Shown piece by piece: positions 27,225 to 36,232 of a stretch of 64,000 nt of DNA (position 1 is the first letter of the stretch; every line of letters starts with the position of its first letter). Under the pieces are notes generated by a model that saw nothing but the letters and a program-made list of their open reading frames with translations, was not told the DNA's origin and searched no databases. The position numbers and the translations under genes are program-made. Source of the DNA: Nitrosospira briensis (lineage in GTDB: Bacteria; Pseudomonadota; Gammaproteobacteria; Burkholderiales; Nitrosomonadaceae); contig NZ_FOVJ01000001.1 of NCBI RefSeq assembly GCF_900115125.1, positions 529,852-593,851 of the forward strand. The letters are read 5' to 3'.

Positions 27225-27443
27225 TAAGTTAATTCACTCTGAATACTTGTAATAGACGTAAGAGGTGGGGCGGTCACGTAGTTGTACTGGACGCCGCGTT
27301 GCAGGGTGTCGCTCTTTCGCATGCAGCGGGTGAATTTGCCACGCCAACCGCGACTGCCTCGCGCATATTTTCGTTGCAGTTCCAGATACCTGAAAAGGGT
27401 TTATTTTTGTTTGCCTTCTCAGTTGCAAAGCGCTTTTAACCAT
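27225..27443 (-). pseudogene. Relic of a fourth DUF4157 gene (N-terminal fragment, frameshifted)
   Basis: Reading from an ATG at 27443, residues QTKINPFQVSG align with QTKTDPLPASG of the intact paralogue at the same distance from the start. A shift of reading frame then continues with LQRKYARG, an arginine/cysteine-containing stretch, and TLQR, matching LQRKCACG and SLQR of the intact proteins at the expected spacing. No HExxH core follows; the frame ends near 27225. The simplest reading is a 5-prime remnant of a DUF4157 gene that lost its body and gained a small deletion. It lies between two intact paralogues. The rest of the 27107-27607 gap shows nothing recognisable. The alignment was done by eye. 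Confidence 0.5.
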
Positions 27444-27607
27444 TTCGTATCCATGTATGGTTTGCGCATGTTGCTGCGTTGTGCCGAGATACCCCAGATC
27501 GGATAACACCTTTAGTTGTTAGCATAATTTCCCCATGCATTTCAATTAAAGCATTTACCTGTGATGGCCGCCTTATCACGGTGCTGGTCACGCTGCACAT
27601 TTCCACC

Positions 27608-29062
27608 CTATGGGGTCGTACCGGTGCTGCCTTGAATTCTTATCGCAGGTCCAATCCGACCTATGGGAGCCCCAGTGGCAAGGATAGAAGCAAAATTTGC
27701 ATATGAATCGGCATTTGCCTCCGGCCTACGGCCAGGATAATCGGTGTCAAAGTAGTAAGAATCACCGTGAAATTCAGAGAACATGGCATGAAACGCTTCA
27801 TGTAAGACAACTCCAGCCTGGGTTTGCGCCGATACAGAACCGTCTAAGGGATTAAAGGCACCCGTGTAGATCGTGAAGTGACGGCTTCCAGGTACCGCAG
27901 ACCCCCAGACGTCACCTGCATGGGTGCTTCTTCGAGGCACCGTAGAACAATCGTAGGACAACTCATCCAGGTCCAAATCTCGAAAATGTCGACGAATGTT
28001 ATCCACGACCTGCCCCAGGGTTTGACAATCTTGTACAGTAACTCGGTCTGCCTCTGATGCTGGAAATATTCCTCTTAGAGACCTCACCTTAACACTGATT
28101 CTAAAATGGTCTTCGAGTAATTGCAGCCTTCGAAAAATTTCAGGCCCAATTGGGCGGGAGGTTCCTGGCGTTAACGAACGGGCTAGACTATTCAGCATAT
28201 CCTGGTATTCCCCGAGCCACCTTAGGGACGGTGGCACCCACGGCTCAGCTGTGCTAATCGCGGATTGTATTACTCCATCATCCGTGGAGTTACATGGGGT
28301 AGACGAGGAAGTCGCCTGACCCTGCGATGCTATTTGGCGACGAACAGGAGATGGAGTAATAGGCGAAGGTGAGAGATACTGTATTAAGGCAGAGGCGGGA
28401 TTGTCTTGTGACCTTATTTTCTGAGTATCTACACTTCCTTCTTGTTGTAACGCGTGCGTTAACTCATGGGCAATCAAACGCCGCCCCTCATGTGTATTTG
28501 GAAGAAACTGCCTTGCGCCAAAAACTATGTTATGCCCCATCGTGTACGCATTTGCATTCATATCTTTGGTGGATTGCTCAGCCGTGAGATCAGTATGCAC
28601 GCGCACAAGCGAAAAATCATAACCGAAGCGCTGCTCCATATCACGTCGCAACTCTGGCTCAAGAGGCTTCCCTGGGCTAGATAAAACCCGATCTACGCTG
28701 GGTGGTGCTTCCGTAACCGCTTCTGTCGGTGATCCGGTAAGGCGCTGAATCCGGAGAGGCGCTCTGTTGATGGCGGCATTTGCAGGCATCGACATCACTT
28801 GGTCGGCAACTCGATCCGCTTCCTTTTCCGAGGGATCGTCACTCGCGCCAATTGTCAGCTTGCGCTGTATGACATAACCATCGGGCTTAGCCGTATTAGC
28901 AACTTCACGCTGCGTGCTTTGCTCTTTCTCACCGCAATCCGTACAATGGTCTCTTCCAACCCTGTAGTTGCCGCAGGCATACTTCCTTTGCAGAAATCCA
29001 GATGCCGGCAATGGATCAATTTTTGCGTGGCTTTTTTGTGTTTGTGAGCTGAGCTGAGTCAT
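27608..29062 (-). CDS. DUF4157 eCIS-cargo candidate with Asp-zincin-like peptidase domain
   Basis: 484 residues from the ATG at 29062 (MTQLSSQTQK), equivalent to the paralogue starts; the ATG at 29074 is also possible. The N-terminal module is shared (IQRKLTIGASDDPSEKEADRVADQV; DUF4157 HELTH at 199-203), but the first cysteine of the knuckle is Tyr (KYACG). The C-terminal domain has HEAFH (421-425) followed about 20 residues later by EANADSYANFA, the arrangement seen in the M35 deuterolysin/lysine-specific Asp-zincin group. It is probably a secreted-by-injection metalloendopeptidase (inference). Confidence 0.8.
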   Translation of the reverse strand: MTQLSSQTQKSHAKIDPLPASGFLQRKYACGNYRVGRDHCTDCGEKEQSTQREVANTAKPDGYVIQRKLTIGASDDPSEKEADRVADQVMSMPANAAINRAPLRIQRLTGSPTEAVTEAPPSVDRVLSSPGKPLEPELRRDMEQRFGYDFSLVRVHTDLTAEQSTKDMNANAYTMGHNIVFGARQFLPNTHEGRRLIAHELTHALQQEGSVDTQKIRSQDNPASALIQYLSPSPITPSPVRRQIASQGQATSSSTPCNSTDDGVIQSAISTAEPWVPPSLRWLGEYQDMLNSLARSLTPGTSRPIGPEIFRRLQLLEDHFRISVKVRSLRGIFPASEADRVTVQDCQTLGQVVDNIRRHFRDLDLDELSYDCSTVPRRSTHAGDVWGSAVPGSRHFTIYTGAFNPLDGSVSAQTQAGVVLHEAFHAMFSEFHGDSYYFDTDYPGRRPEANADSYANFASILATGAPIGRIGPAIRIQGSTGTTP

Positions 29063-29141
29063 TTTCCAATTCATCCATAAACTGACTAGCAAACCACTAT
29101 CTCAAACATCCCGAATGTGGCACCCATGTTTAGCGTCGCCC

Positions 29142-30794
29142 TTACGGTGCGTCAATCAAAGGGGCCCCTTCAAATAACCAATCGTTGGTACGTCCTAGTG
29201 ATTGACCAGTCCCATCAGGAAACACAACATAAATATTATGCACGCCGATCACATACTCTTCCATACCCATGCATTCGCGACGACGCACCATTGCATTTCT
29301 GTCGGCTGGAGACGGCGGTTCAAGCTCTCTCCTCGAGTTTGGATGAGTATGAAAGGATCCTACTATAAGAGAATTGCCGATATGACCATCGGGAGTAATT
29401 CCCAACTCGCGCGGACAGGTCGCAATTTCACTTGGATGTCCATCTGTATGAAAAGCACACTCTAAGATTCCAGTGGAACTTCGCTTAATTTTTCCTCCCC
29501 ATTCCGTCCTTCGCTCTTCTGTTGCTCCCATGTCCGAGCGACGATACGCTTCTCTCATCCAGGTGCGGACAATACGATGATGGATGAGAAGAGACGGCGT
29601 ATATTGGGTGCCCTCAGAAGAGGAGACGGCAGATGATGAACCTTGTTCTTGCCTGGATCCTGTAGCTGCTTCTCCTCCAATACCATGTCTTCTAAGAATG
29701 ACCTCAACCCGACTTGAATATCCAGCTTCAGGAAGGGCTTCGCTAGCTTGATCCTCTAAAGTAGGATTGCTCCCAGCACACCAATAAAAATATACAGTTG
29801 GAAGGCTTCTTAACGGGAACCGTTGATATAGACTGGGATTAACTCTCCGATCCCATTCCACCTGGAAAAATCCCACACGATTACGAAAAGGCCCTGATTG
29901 GTAACGTCGCGCCAGAGAGGTCATATGAAGGGCTACCCGATCACAAGGTCGACAGTAACGGTCCCAGAAATCCACCACAAGAACCCTACCCTGAGCACAT
30001 GCGGCTCCCAGGGTTGCATCAAAATTTACATCGGTCAAAGGAGGAACTAATTGCCTATTCCTGCTATAAATTTCCTCGGCAGATCTCGTGTTAAGCGGGC
30101 GGCCAAATGGTGAAGAACCAAAATCTTCTAGATCTGGAATATCCTCAGCAGTTTGTCTCTGGACTTTAGAGAAGCCGTTTTGCTGAATTACATGTACCAA
30201 CTCATGGCCCAATAGTCGCCTTCCCGTATTTGTTTTGGGTGAAAATTGCCCTGCGCCAAACACAATATTGGACCCGACTGTATATGCATTTGCGCTGACT
30301 TCTCTTGCGGATTGTTCAGCATTTCCCCCTGAATATACACGCACGTGTGAAAAATCGTATCCAAATCGCCTTTCCATATCCTGCCGAAGTTTAGGCTCCA
30401 GAAACGTGCCTGAACTCGACAGTACCCGCTCCACGCTGGGTGGCACCTCCGGAATAGCTCTTGTTGGTGATCCGGTGAAGCGTTGAATCCGGAGAGGCGC
30501 CCTGTTGACAGCGGCATTTGCGGGCATCAACATCACCTGATCCGCAATTCGATCCGCTTCCTGTTCCAACGGATCATTACACGCTCCGATTGTCAGCTTA
30601 CGCTGTATGGGGAGACCTAACTTGCCCGTATTTGCTGCTTTGCGTTGAAGGCTATGTTCTCTCTCAGTACAGTCAGTGCATTTACCACCTGCAACTATGT
30701 GGCTGCCACAAGCACATTTTCTTTGCAGGATTCCTGATGCGGCCAACGGATCAGTCTTCCCCCGATTTTGTGTTTGCGAAGTGATCTGGTTCAT
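29142..30794 (-). CDS. DUF4157-thioredoxin-JAMM fusion, eCIS-cargo candidate
   Basis: 550 residues with three modules. Module 1 (1-205): CxCG...CxxC knuckle (Cys27, 29, 39, 42) and a DUF4157 core with HELVH at 197-201. Module 2 (about 245-370): a thioredoxin-like fold with CRPC at 281-284 in VVDFWDRYCRPC and a cis-proline (Pro332) in SLPTVYFYW. Module 3 (about 400-545): a JAB/MPN metalloprotease with the JAMM set, namely Glu431 in EWGG, His482 and His484 in FHTHP, Ser495 and Asp498 in SPAD. JAMM domains cut isopeptide bonds such as ubiquitin links or process ubiquitin-like proteins. The ATG overlaps the small gene upstream (ATGA), tying the cargo to the core operon. Confidence 0.82.
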   Translation of the reverse strand: MNQITSQTQNRGKTDPLAASGILQRKCACGSHIVAGGKCTDCTEREHSLQRKAANTGKLGLPIQRKLTIGACNDPLEQEADRIADQVMLMPANAAVNRAPLRIQRFTGSPTRAIPEVPPSVERVLSSSGTFLEPKLRQDMERRFGYDFSHVRVYSGGNAEQSAREVSANAYTVGSNIVFGAGQFSPKTNTGRRLLGHELVHVIQQNGFSKVQRQTAEDIPDLEDFGSSPFGRPLNTRSAEEIYSRNRQLVPPLTDVNFDATLGAACAQGRVLVVDFWDRYCRPCDRVALHMTSLARRYQSGPFRNRVGFFQVEWDRRVNPSLYQRFPLRSLPTVYFYWCAGSNPTLEDQASEALPEAGYSSRVEVILRRHGIGGEAATGSRQEQGSSSAVSSSEGTQYTPSLLIHHRIVRTWMREAYRRSDMGATEERRTEWGGKIKRSSTGILECAFHTDGHPSEIATCPRELGITPDGHIGNSLIVGSFHTHPNSRRELEPPSPADRNAMVRRRECMGMEEYVIGVHNIYVVFPDGTGQSLGRTNDWLFEGAPLIDAP

Positions 30795-31060
30795 TTTCCA
30801 AACCCTCCATAAACCGACTGTGCGATTTGCCGCCCAAGATAGGTCGGGTCGGTGGCACTCGACAGATTCATACCGCTAGCCTGTACATGAGGCAAAGCGG
30901 TGCCGCTGACCGATCGCTGTGCAACTCCTCCTTCGGTCAACAGCCGGGTCAATTCGCCTTCCACACTCGCCTGCAGAAGATGGCGCTGGCTGTGGGGAAT
31001 ATTGATGCCGTCCAGAATCAGCCGATCAATGTGCAGGTTGATGTTCATGGCCTTGTTCAT
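30791..31060 (-). CDS. Small eCIS-associated protein preceding the cargo genes
   Basis: 89 residues from the ATG at 31060, which overlaps the ATPase stop as ATGA; the longer frame to 31093 lies inside the ATPase gene. The start MNINLHIDRLILDGINIP followed by LLQASVEGELTRLL is a form I recall from short proteins sitting between the AAA+ ATPase and DUF4157 genes in other eCIS loci. No catalytic motif. Position and coupling on both sides suggest a cargo adaptor or chaperone, but that is inference. Confidence 0.65.
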   Translation of the reverse strand: MNKAMNINLHIDRLILDGINIPHSQRHLLQASVEGELTRLLTEGGVAQRSVSGTALPHVQASGMNLSSATDPTYLGRQIAQSVYGGFGK

Positions 31061-33306
31061 CCCCCTGGTCCTGCTCCTGCTGTTTCCAGCCACCGGAAAT
31101 CACCCTCGTTGATCGGTCGATCGAGTTTGCGGAATTCGGCACGCGCCGCAGTCAGGACCAGCGGCAGGGTTACAGCTGTGCCATTCTGCGCGGCGAGAAA
31201 TGCTGCGTTGAGGGCAACGTTGTGGATGAGGCCGCCGGTGAGATTGAGGCGCGCGAGCCGGTCATAATCCAGCCCTTCGGTACGGGTTTCCGGCGGAAAT
31301 ACTTTCTGCCATATTGCCTTGCGCTGAGGCGCGGCAGGCACGGGAAAATTGACGATGAAGCGCAGCCGCCGCATGAAGGCGGTATCCAGTGCTCCTTTCA
31401 TGTTGGTGGCGAGAATGGCGAGTCCACGATAGGATTCGATGCGCTGAAGGAGGTAATTGATCTCGATGTTGGCGTAGCGGTCGTGACTGTCCTTGACCTC
31501 GCTGCGTTTGCCGAAGAGGGCGTCCGCCTCATCGAAGAGCAGAATGGCGCCGCCATCCTCCGCGGCGTCGAACAGGCGGCGCAGGTTCTTTTCCGTTTCT
31601 CCGATGTATTTGTTGACCACCTGGGAAAGATCGATCCGGTAGAGATCGAGGCGCAGATCATTGGTGATCACTTCCGCGGCCATGGTCTTGCCCGTGCCGC
31701 TCTCGCCCGCAAATAGCGCACTGATGCCAAAGCCCCGGTTCATCTTGTTGGCGAAGCCCCAGGTCTGGTAAACCTTGGTTCGCTGCGATACTTGGCCCGC
31801 GACCTGGCGCAGTGCTTGCATTTCCTCGTCGGGGAGCACGATATCATCCCAGGTGGACTTGACTTCCAGTCGCTGGGCCAGCGCTTCCAGCCGGGGGCGG
31901 ACGCTCGCTCGGCTTGCCTTCCAGAGGCGATTGGGGAGGGGCTGGCCGGAAGATTTTTCCGCAAGCTCCGTCTGCGCAATTTGCCGGATGGTAGCGAGAT
32001 CGAGGTTGAATTGAGCGGATAGCTGGTCGGGCAAATCCCCCAGTTCCCCCAATTCCTTTGTCCTGTCGTGCAAGGCTGCGATCCAGGCATCCCGCTGCTC
32101 TTCCGGTGTAGGCTTTGCTACATCCAGTGCTACATCCGGTCGGTCGAGGTGTGCCCAAGGCTCGCGGGTAGCGAGGAATATGGCGCCCTCGCATCTTGAA
32201 AGAAAGCGGTTGATTGCCTGCTGCCCTTCCTGGGCGCTTTGTTCTTGCGCGTCCAGGTAGAGTGCAAGGGGCAGCAAAGCGGTCTCGCGCTGCCATAGGC
32301 GAATGAGGGTTTCCTGATCGCCGGTTTGCGGCGGCAGGAAAGCGGCCGGCAGCCGGTAGAGATGCAGCCCCAGGCTTGCGGCTGTGTGCGCTGCTATGAG
32401 CCGCTTGCTGGGTTCATCGGCGCCGAGAAGTTGCACGACGGGCAGCATGGCGGGCGCTGCGATGTTCTCGCCCTGACGGTTGCCTTTATCCCCTTGGTCT
32501 CTCCGGTCGCTTTGTTCCCAGCGTTGCAGGATGGCATCCACCACATGCTGCTGCGAAGGTGGCAGTGGTTCGCCTCCAATCATCTGCGGCACGGGAGCAA
32601 GCAAGGGCGTGAGCCGGTCATCGAGATAGTTCAGCCCCTTGACGTAATTGACGATGCGTTCGTCCGCGCGCAGCGCGCTGGTGGTGAGCGGTTGGCTGCC
32701 CGGTTGATTAATTTCGATCAGGCGCCAATAGCGCAGGGGGCGTTCGGGAGAGAGTGCCTCCCACGCGGGTTCACTGAATATGGCGAGCGCCAGGGCAAAA
32801 GTCGGATATGGCCGGGCAGGGTTTTCCTGCACCTGAGCGCACAAACTGGCGATGCGCGTATCCAGCTCCAGCGCGGTGCAAAGCAGGAGAATGTCGCGCT
32901 CGAAACTGGATAGGCCCAGCCTCTGGCTCAATAGTACGAGCGCAGGTGGAGGAGACATTTTCTTTTCTGCGGCGGCCATCTCCGCTGCTGCCTGCTCCAC
33001 CGCGTTACCAGTGGAGCCAACCGGTGCGGTTGCCGCGGCAGCGGGCAGGGTAGGGGTAGCAGTGGGAGCCTCTGAGCCGTTTGAGGTCGTGCTTTCGGCC
33101 TTTTTAGACCTGCGCCGGGGCCGGGTTTCAGGCGGAGGCCCGGTGTCAACTGCTGCGGCGGCGGGGGAAGCAGTTTCAGAAGAAGTGGAGGGAACAGCAA
33201 TAGCTAGCGCGGGATATGCATGTTGCTCCAGCAGGAGTCGTACCCAACGGGCTGCGGCGCTGAGGTATTTGTCGTTTGCAGCCTGCCAATCCGCCAGCGT
33301 GTTCAT
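31057..33306 (-). CDS. AAA+ ATPase of the eCIS (Afp15-type)
   Basis: 749 residues. A proline/alanine-rich disordered stretch (about 40-125) follows a short N-terminal helix. The C-terminal AAA+ module has Walker A GESGTGKT (about 530), Walker B ILLFDEADALFG (about 583), an arginine-finger region (AFMRRLRFIVNFP) and sensor 2. Afp15-type ATPases are needed to assemble or load the particle. The ATG overlaps the cap gene (ATGA at 33303-33306), and its stop overlaps the small downstream gene. The domain assignment is firm; the exact role is by family. Confidence 0.9.
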   Translation of the reverse strand: MNTLADWQAANDKYLSAAARWVRLLLEQHAYPALAIAVPSTSSETASPAAAAVDTGPPPETRPRRRSKKAESTTSNGSEAPTATPTLPAAAATAPVGSTGNAVEQAAAEMAAAEKKMSPPPALVLLSQRLGLSSFERDILLLCTALELDTRIASLCAQVQENPARPYPTFALALAIFSEPAWEALSPERPLRYWRLIEINQPGSQPLTTSALRADERIVNYVKGLNYLDDRLTPLLAPVPQMIGGEPLPPSQQHVVDAILQRWEQSDRRDQGDKGNRQGENIAAPAMLPVVQLLGADEPSKRLIAAHTAASLGLHLYRLPAAFLPPQTGDQETLIRLWQRETALLPLALYLDAQEQSAQEGQQAINRFLSRCEGAIFLATREPWAHLDRPDVALDVAKPTPEEQRDAWIAALHDRTKELGELGDLPDQLSAQFNLDLATIRQIAQTELAEKSSGQPLPNRLWKASRASVRPRLEALAQRLEVKSTWDDIVLPDEEMQALRQVAGQVSQRTKVYQTWGFANKMNRGFGISALFAGESGTGKTMAAEVITNDLRLDLYRIDLSQVVNKYIGETEKNLRRLFDAAEDGGAILLFDEADALFGKRSEVKDSHDRYANIEINYLLQRIESYRGLAILATNMKGALDTAFMRRLRFIVNFPVPAAPQRKAIWQKVFPPETRTEGLDYDRLARLNLTGGLIHNVALNAAFLAAQNGTAVTLPLVLTAARAEFRKLDRPINEGDFRWLETAGAGPGG

Positions 33307-34550
33307 GTGATCGTCACCTTTTGCGAAGGATCGAATACCGGGACGGTGGTCGATTTATCGATGAGCAGGCTGTCCACGCCGTCCACGCGTAGCCGAAGAA
33401 AATAATCTCCGGGCGTAGGGCTGGGAATGCTAAAGCTCAGGTCACCGGTGGGCGCAGCCCGCGCCCCGGCACGTATTTCCCTGCCTCCCAGGAGCAGGCT
33501 TATGCGCTGCTCGGGACCAATCTGGGGGCTGCAAGTAATGGTTAATGCGACATCGCTTGCACCATCCCTCGCCGCGGGATTGGGTACTATCGCAGTTATC
33601 CTTGGAGCGAGCAGCAGGGGCAGCTCATTGGTGATGCGATCTTCAGTTTCATCCGGCTTGCGCACTGCCACGGCAAGCAGGTAGACACCGGCGAGCCATT
33701 CCGCCGCCTGGTCCGGAAAAACAACTTTTATCTCTGTGCTTGTCGCACCTGGCTCGGGGGCGAGAAATTTGGGTTCGGTAAGCTGCTCGTTCCGTGGCGA
33801 GCGGTTTAGACGCACCTGCACAGCGACGCCATCGAGGTTATGGCCATTGATTATCACCGTTTCACCCAGCCTTATCGCATTCTGCTTGGTGGGCAGGGTG
33901 AGTTGGTCGATTGCGGGATATGGCGGAATCAGGCTCGGCTGCGATATCACCCCTCGATCATCCCTGCCGCGTGTCAGCACGGGCAGGGGCGCGCGCAATT
34001 GCCGTGTGCTTGCGATCAGAACGACCGCCACCTGATAGAAAGCCGACAGGCGGTAGGGAGTTTGAAACGCGCTCCATAATTTCGATAACTCGTCCACGGT
34101 CATGGGCTGCAAGGTGATGCGCACGCGCTCGATCTGCTGGTACAGGTCATTATCTGGAAGCGCATTCCTGATCTCATCCGATCCGAGCAGTGGGTGATCG
34201 TGTAATACTCTCATGGCCATCCCGAGCAGGTGATGGCTCATGACTTCCTCGTCCGTGCGCTGCTCCTCTCCATAAGCCGTGGCAAGGTAGAAGAGATTCA
34301 ACGCCAGGGGCGGAACTCCCGTTTCGCCAGGCGTTGCCCGGTGGGGAATCTCGCTATTGCGAAACGCGGCGTTTGGTTGAGGCTGATAGAGGAAGAGGTT
34401 GAGCTGGCCCCCCGTATTCGTGCCCCGCGCTTTATCGGGCGGCTTGGTGGTGACGAGAGTGCCACTCAGCGCGGAGTCCGCCTGAATAGCGTTTTCGAGC
34501 AGAAAACGCATGGTGGATGTCACCGCGGCGATGGCGAATGCATTGCTCAT
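33303..34550 (-). CDS. DUF4255 cap/terminator protein (Afp16-type)
   Basis: 415 residues. The first 190 residues (AIAAVTSTMRFLLENAI, LNLFLYQPQPNAAFRN, LALNLFYLATAYG, HHLLGMAMRVLHDHPLL) form the DUF4255 domain of Pvc16/Afp16, the protein that ends tube and sheath growth at the top of the particle. The C-terminal 200 residues look like immunoglobulin-type beta domains (VVFPDQAAEWLAGVYLLAV; FSIPSPTPGDYFLRLRVDGVDS). It overlaps both neighbours by four bases. This is one of the most reliable markers of an eCIS. Confidence 0.9.
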   Translation of the reverse strand: MSNAFAIAAVTSTMRFLLENAIQADSALSGTLVTTKPPDKARGTNTGGQLNLFLYQPQPNAAFRNSEIPHRATPGETGVPPLALNLFYLATAYGEEQRTDEEVMSHHLLGMAMRVLHDHPLLGSDEIRNALPDNDLYQQIERVRITLQPMTVDELSKLWSAFQTPYRLSAFYQVAVVLIASTRQLRAPLPVLTRGRDDRGVISQPSLIPPYPAIDQLTLPTKQNAIRLGETVIINGHNLDGVAVQVRLNRSPRNEQLTEPKFLAPEPGATSTEIKVVFPDQAAEWLAGVYLLAVAVRKPDETEDRITNELPLLLAPRITAIVPNPAARDGASDVALTITCSPQIGPEQRISLLLGGREIRAGARAAPTGDLSFSIPSPTPGDYFLRLRVDGVDSLLIDKSTTVPVFDPSQKVTIT

Positions 34551-36076
34551 CGCGATCCTCTCTGATTATGCTGGCCGGAATGCTGGTTGAGGTATTCACT
34601 GAGGCTCATGGGCTTGGGGCCCGTGTTGCTGCGTTTAGATGTTGGCGGTGGCGTAACGGCACGCACTTCGATTCGGCCTATGGTTACGTTTATCGTCGGT
34701 ATCGGCTCGGATGGCGGCGCCTCAGTTTTCTGATGTGGCGATAATCTCGGCAATAAGCCGGGTGATGACATTGCCACTCTATCGCTGGGCTTATTTACCG
34801 TCACTTTTGCTGGTATGGCTTCACGCGATACGGGAGATGCACGGTTATCGCGTTCGTTGTGGGTTGCGTTGTCTTCGCCGTGGCACACGTCAGAATGCCC
34901 AGTTTGCCAAATAGCTGTAAGCTCGGGTTTCAAGGGTACCGTTTCCGGTGCAGCATTTTTTGGAACCAGTTGGGCGGATGAACGGTTTTGTGAGGTGGGT
35001 TGCGAATGTTGGGGTACGGTGTTTCTGATGGCTGTAGTGGTGCGGGTGATGCCGGTGGCAGTAGCGCGTGAGGCGGCGGGCCGCTTCACACCGTGCTCGA
35101 TTTCTTTTGCTATAGGCTCTGGTACGGTTGCGATTAGGGACTCTGCTATTGGCTTAAGCGCCTCGTCGCTTGTCTTGCTCGTCTGCTGATTCTCTTGGTG
35201 GCCGGGGATGTCTTGACGATTATCAATCGGACGTTTGGCTGCGCTTCGTCTCTTTGTTGCTTTCGGTGGCTGCTCGGTACTGGCTGTGCCGGTTAATAAC
35301 ATTGGGTCGCGTTGAGCCGATTGCAGATGCTCTGCAGTTGATTCAGGAAGAGAGATTGCATCTCCTGTTTCCGCACCGGTAGAGGTTGTAGTTCCTTTTG
35401 AGACTGTTATTAAATTGCTCTTATCCTGGCCGGATTCTTCCGCTGGCTCGGCTGTTGACTGCGTTACGGATGCGGTAGTCTGGTTGCTGGCCTTTTTATG
35501 CTCGCGATGGCTTTGATCATTTCTGATATGGCTGAGATCCTCGGCAAGTGTAGGATGGGTGGAGGCCGCAGGTCGTAACCCATCGGAGCCGTGAGGGGTT
35601 GCGCTCTGCTCCACCCATCCTGCAAATCTGGCCGGTTCCACTTGTGTTTGTTCCATTGCGGCTATTGTTCGATCGCGTTTGGCTGGAGTCAAACCTGGGA
35701 TAGGGGGGATAGTCGCCGACTGGTGCTCCGGTTCTGCGTTGGCATGTTCGCGTAATGCAGGTGATTCCTGCGGTTGTGGCTTACGATCATCAACCGCTCG
35801 CTGCTCGTTTGTCCGCTCGCTTTCGCTTGATGTTTCGTTCGATGGCGTATCCGATGGGTTTGAATTACTATCTCGCCAAGTTTGCTGTCGTGTATCGGTG
35901 TGACGTTCACCAGCGAGGTTCATTTCCAGATTTACTGCTCCAGACTCTAATCCATCAAACGCGGCGAGCGCACCTTTCCGTTCAACCGGCTCATAGCGCG
36001 ATGGCAAACGAGGCGCAATTACGTTATCCGCTTGTCCCCGTTCGCGTTGTACGAGCATGTTCAGAAAATTGGTCAT
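34547..36076 (-). CDS. Disordered eCIS-cluster protein interrupted by a palindromic repeat
   Basis: 509 residues from the ATG at 36076 (MTNFLNMLVQRERG); a GTG at 36127 would extend it. The start with APRLPSRYEPV and the end with INVTIGRIEVRAVTPPP are short conserved ends that I recognise from eCIS-cluster hypothetical proteins. The 400 residues between are low-complexity, rich in Ser, Thr, Glu, Gln and Asn, and surely disordered. A 74-bp palindromic repeat (35550-35623) lies inside the frame and is translated without a stop. Function is unknown. It could act as a flexible linker or length ruler (inference). Confidence 0.62.
   Translation of the reverse strand: MTNFLNMLVQRERGQADNVIAPRLPSRYEPVERKGALAAFDGLESGAVNLEMNLAGERHTDTRQQTWRDSNSNPSDTPSNETSSESERTNEQRAVDDRKPQPQESPALREHANAEPEHQSATIPPIPGLTPAKRDRTIAAMEQTQVEPARFAGWVEQSATPHGSDGLRPAASTHPTLAEDLSHIRNDQSHREHKKASNQTTASVTQSTAEPAEESGQDKSNLITVSKGTTTSTGAETGDAISLPESTAEHLQSAQRDPMLLTGTASTEQPPKATKRRSAAKRPIDNRQDIPGHQENQQTSKTSDEALKPIAESLIATVPEPIAKEIEHGVKRPAASRATATGITRTTTAIRNTVPQHSQPTSQNRSSAQLVPKNAAPETVPLKPELTAIWQTGHSDVCHGEDNATHNERDNRASPVSREAIPAKVTVNKPSDRVAMSSPGLLPRLSPHQKTEAPPSEPIPTINVTIGRIEVRAVTPPPTSKRSNTGPKPMSLSEYLNQHSGQHNQRGSR
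35550..35623. repeat. Palindromic repeat, GTAGGATGGGTGGAG family (copy 2, inside a gene)
   Basis: GTAGGATGGGTGGAG (35550-35564) is answered by CTCCACCCATCCTGC (35609-35623), a 15-bp inverted repeat with one mismatch. Unit length is 74 bp, equal to copy 3. It is read through in the disordered eCIS gene, giving the segment FAGWVEQSATPHGSDGLRP. Confidence 0.8.
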
Positions 36077-36232
36077 GATCGCGCCAGCTTTTGCGGGATG
36101 GATGGAGCGTGCCGCAATCCATTCCACACAAGCTCACAGGATGGGAGGAGGGAAGCGGAAATTATGAAAAATATTCGTAGGAGTGAAGCGCCGCGTAACT
36201 CGCAAAAAACACGTTCGAAACGTCGAGCGAGT

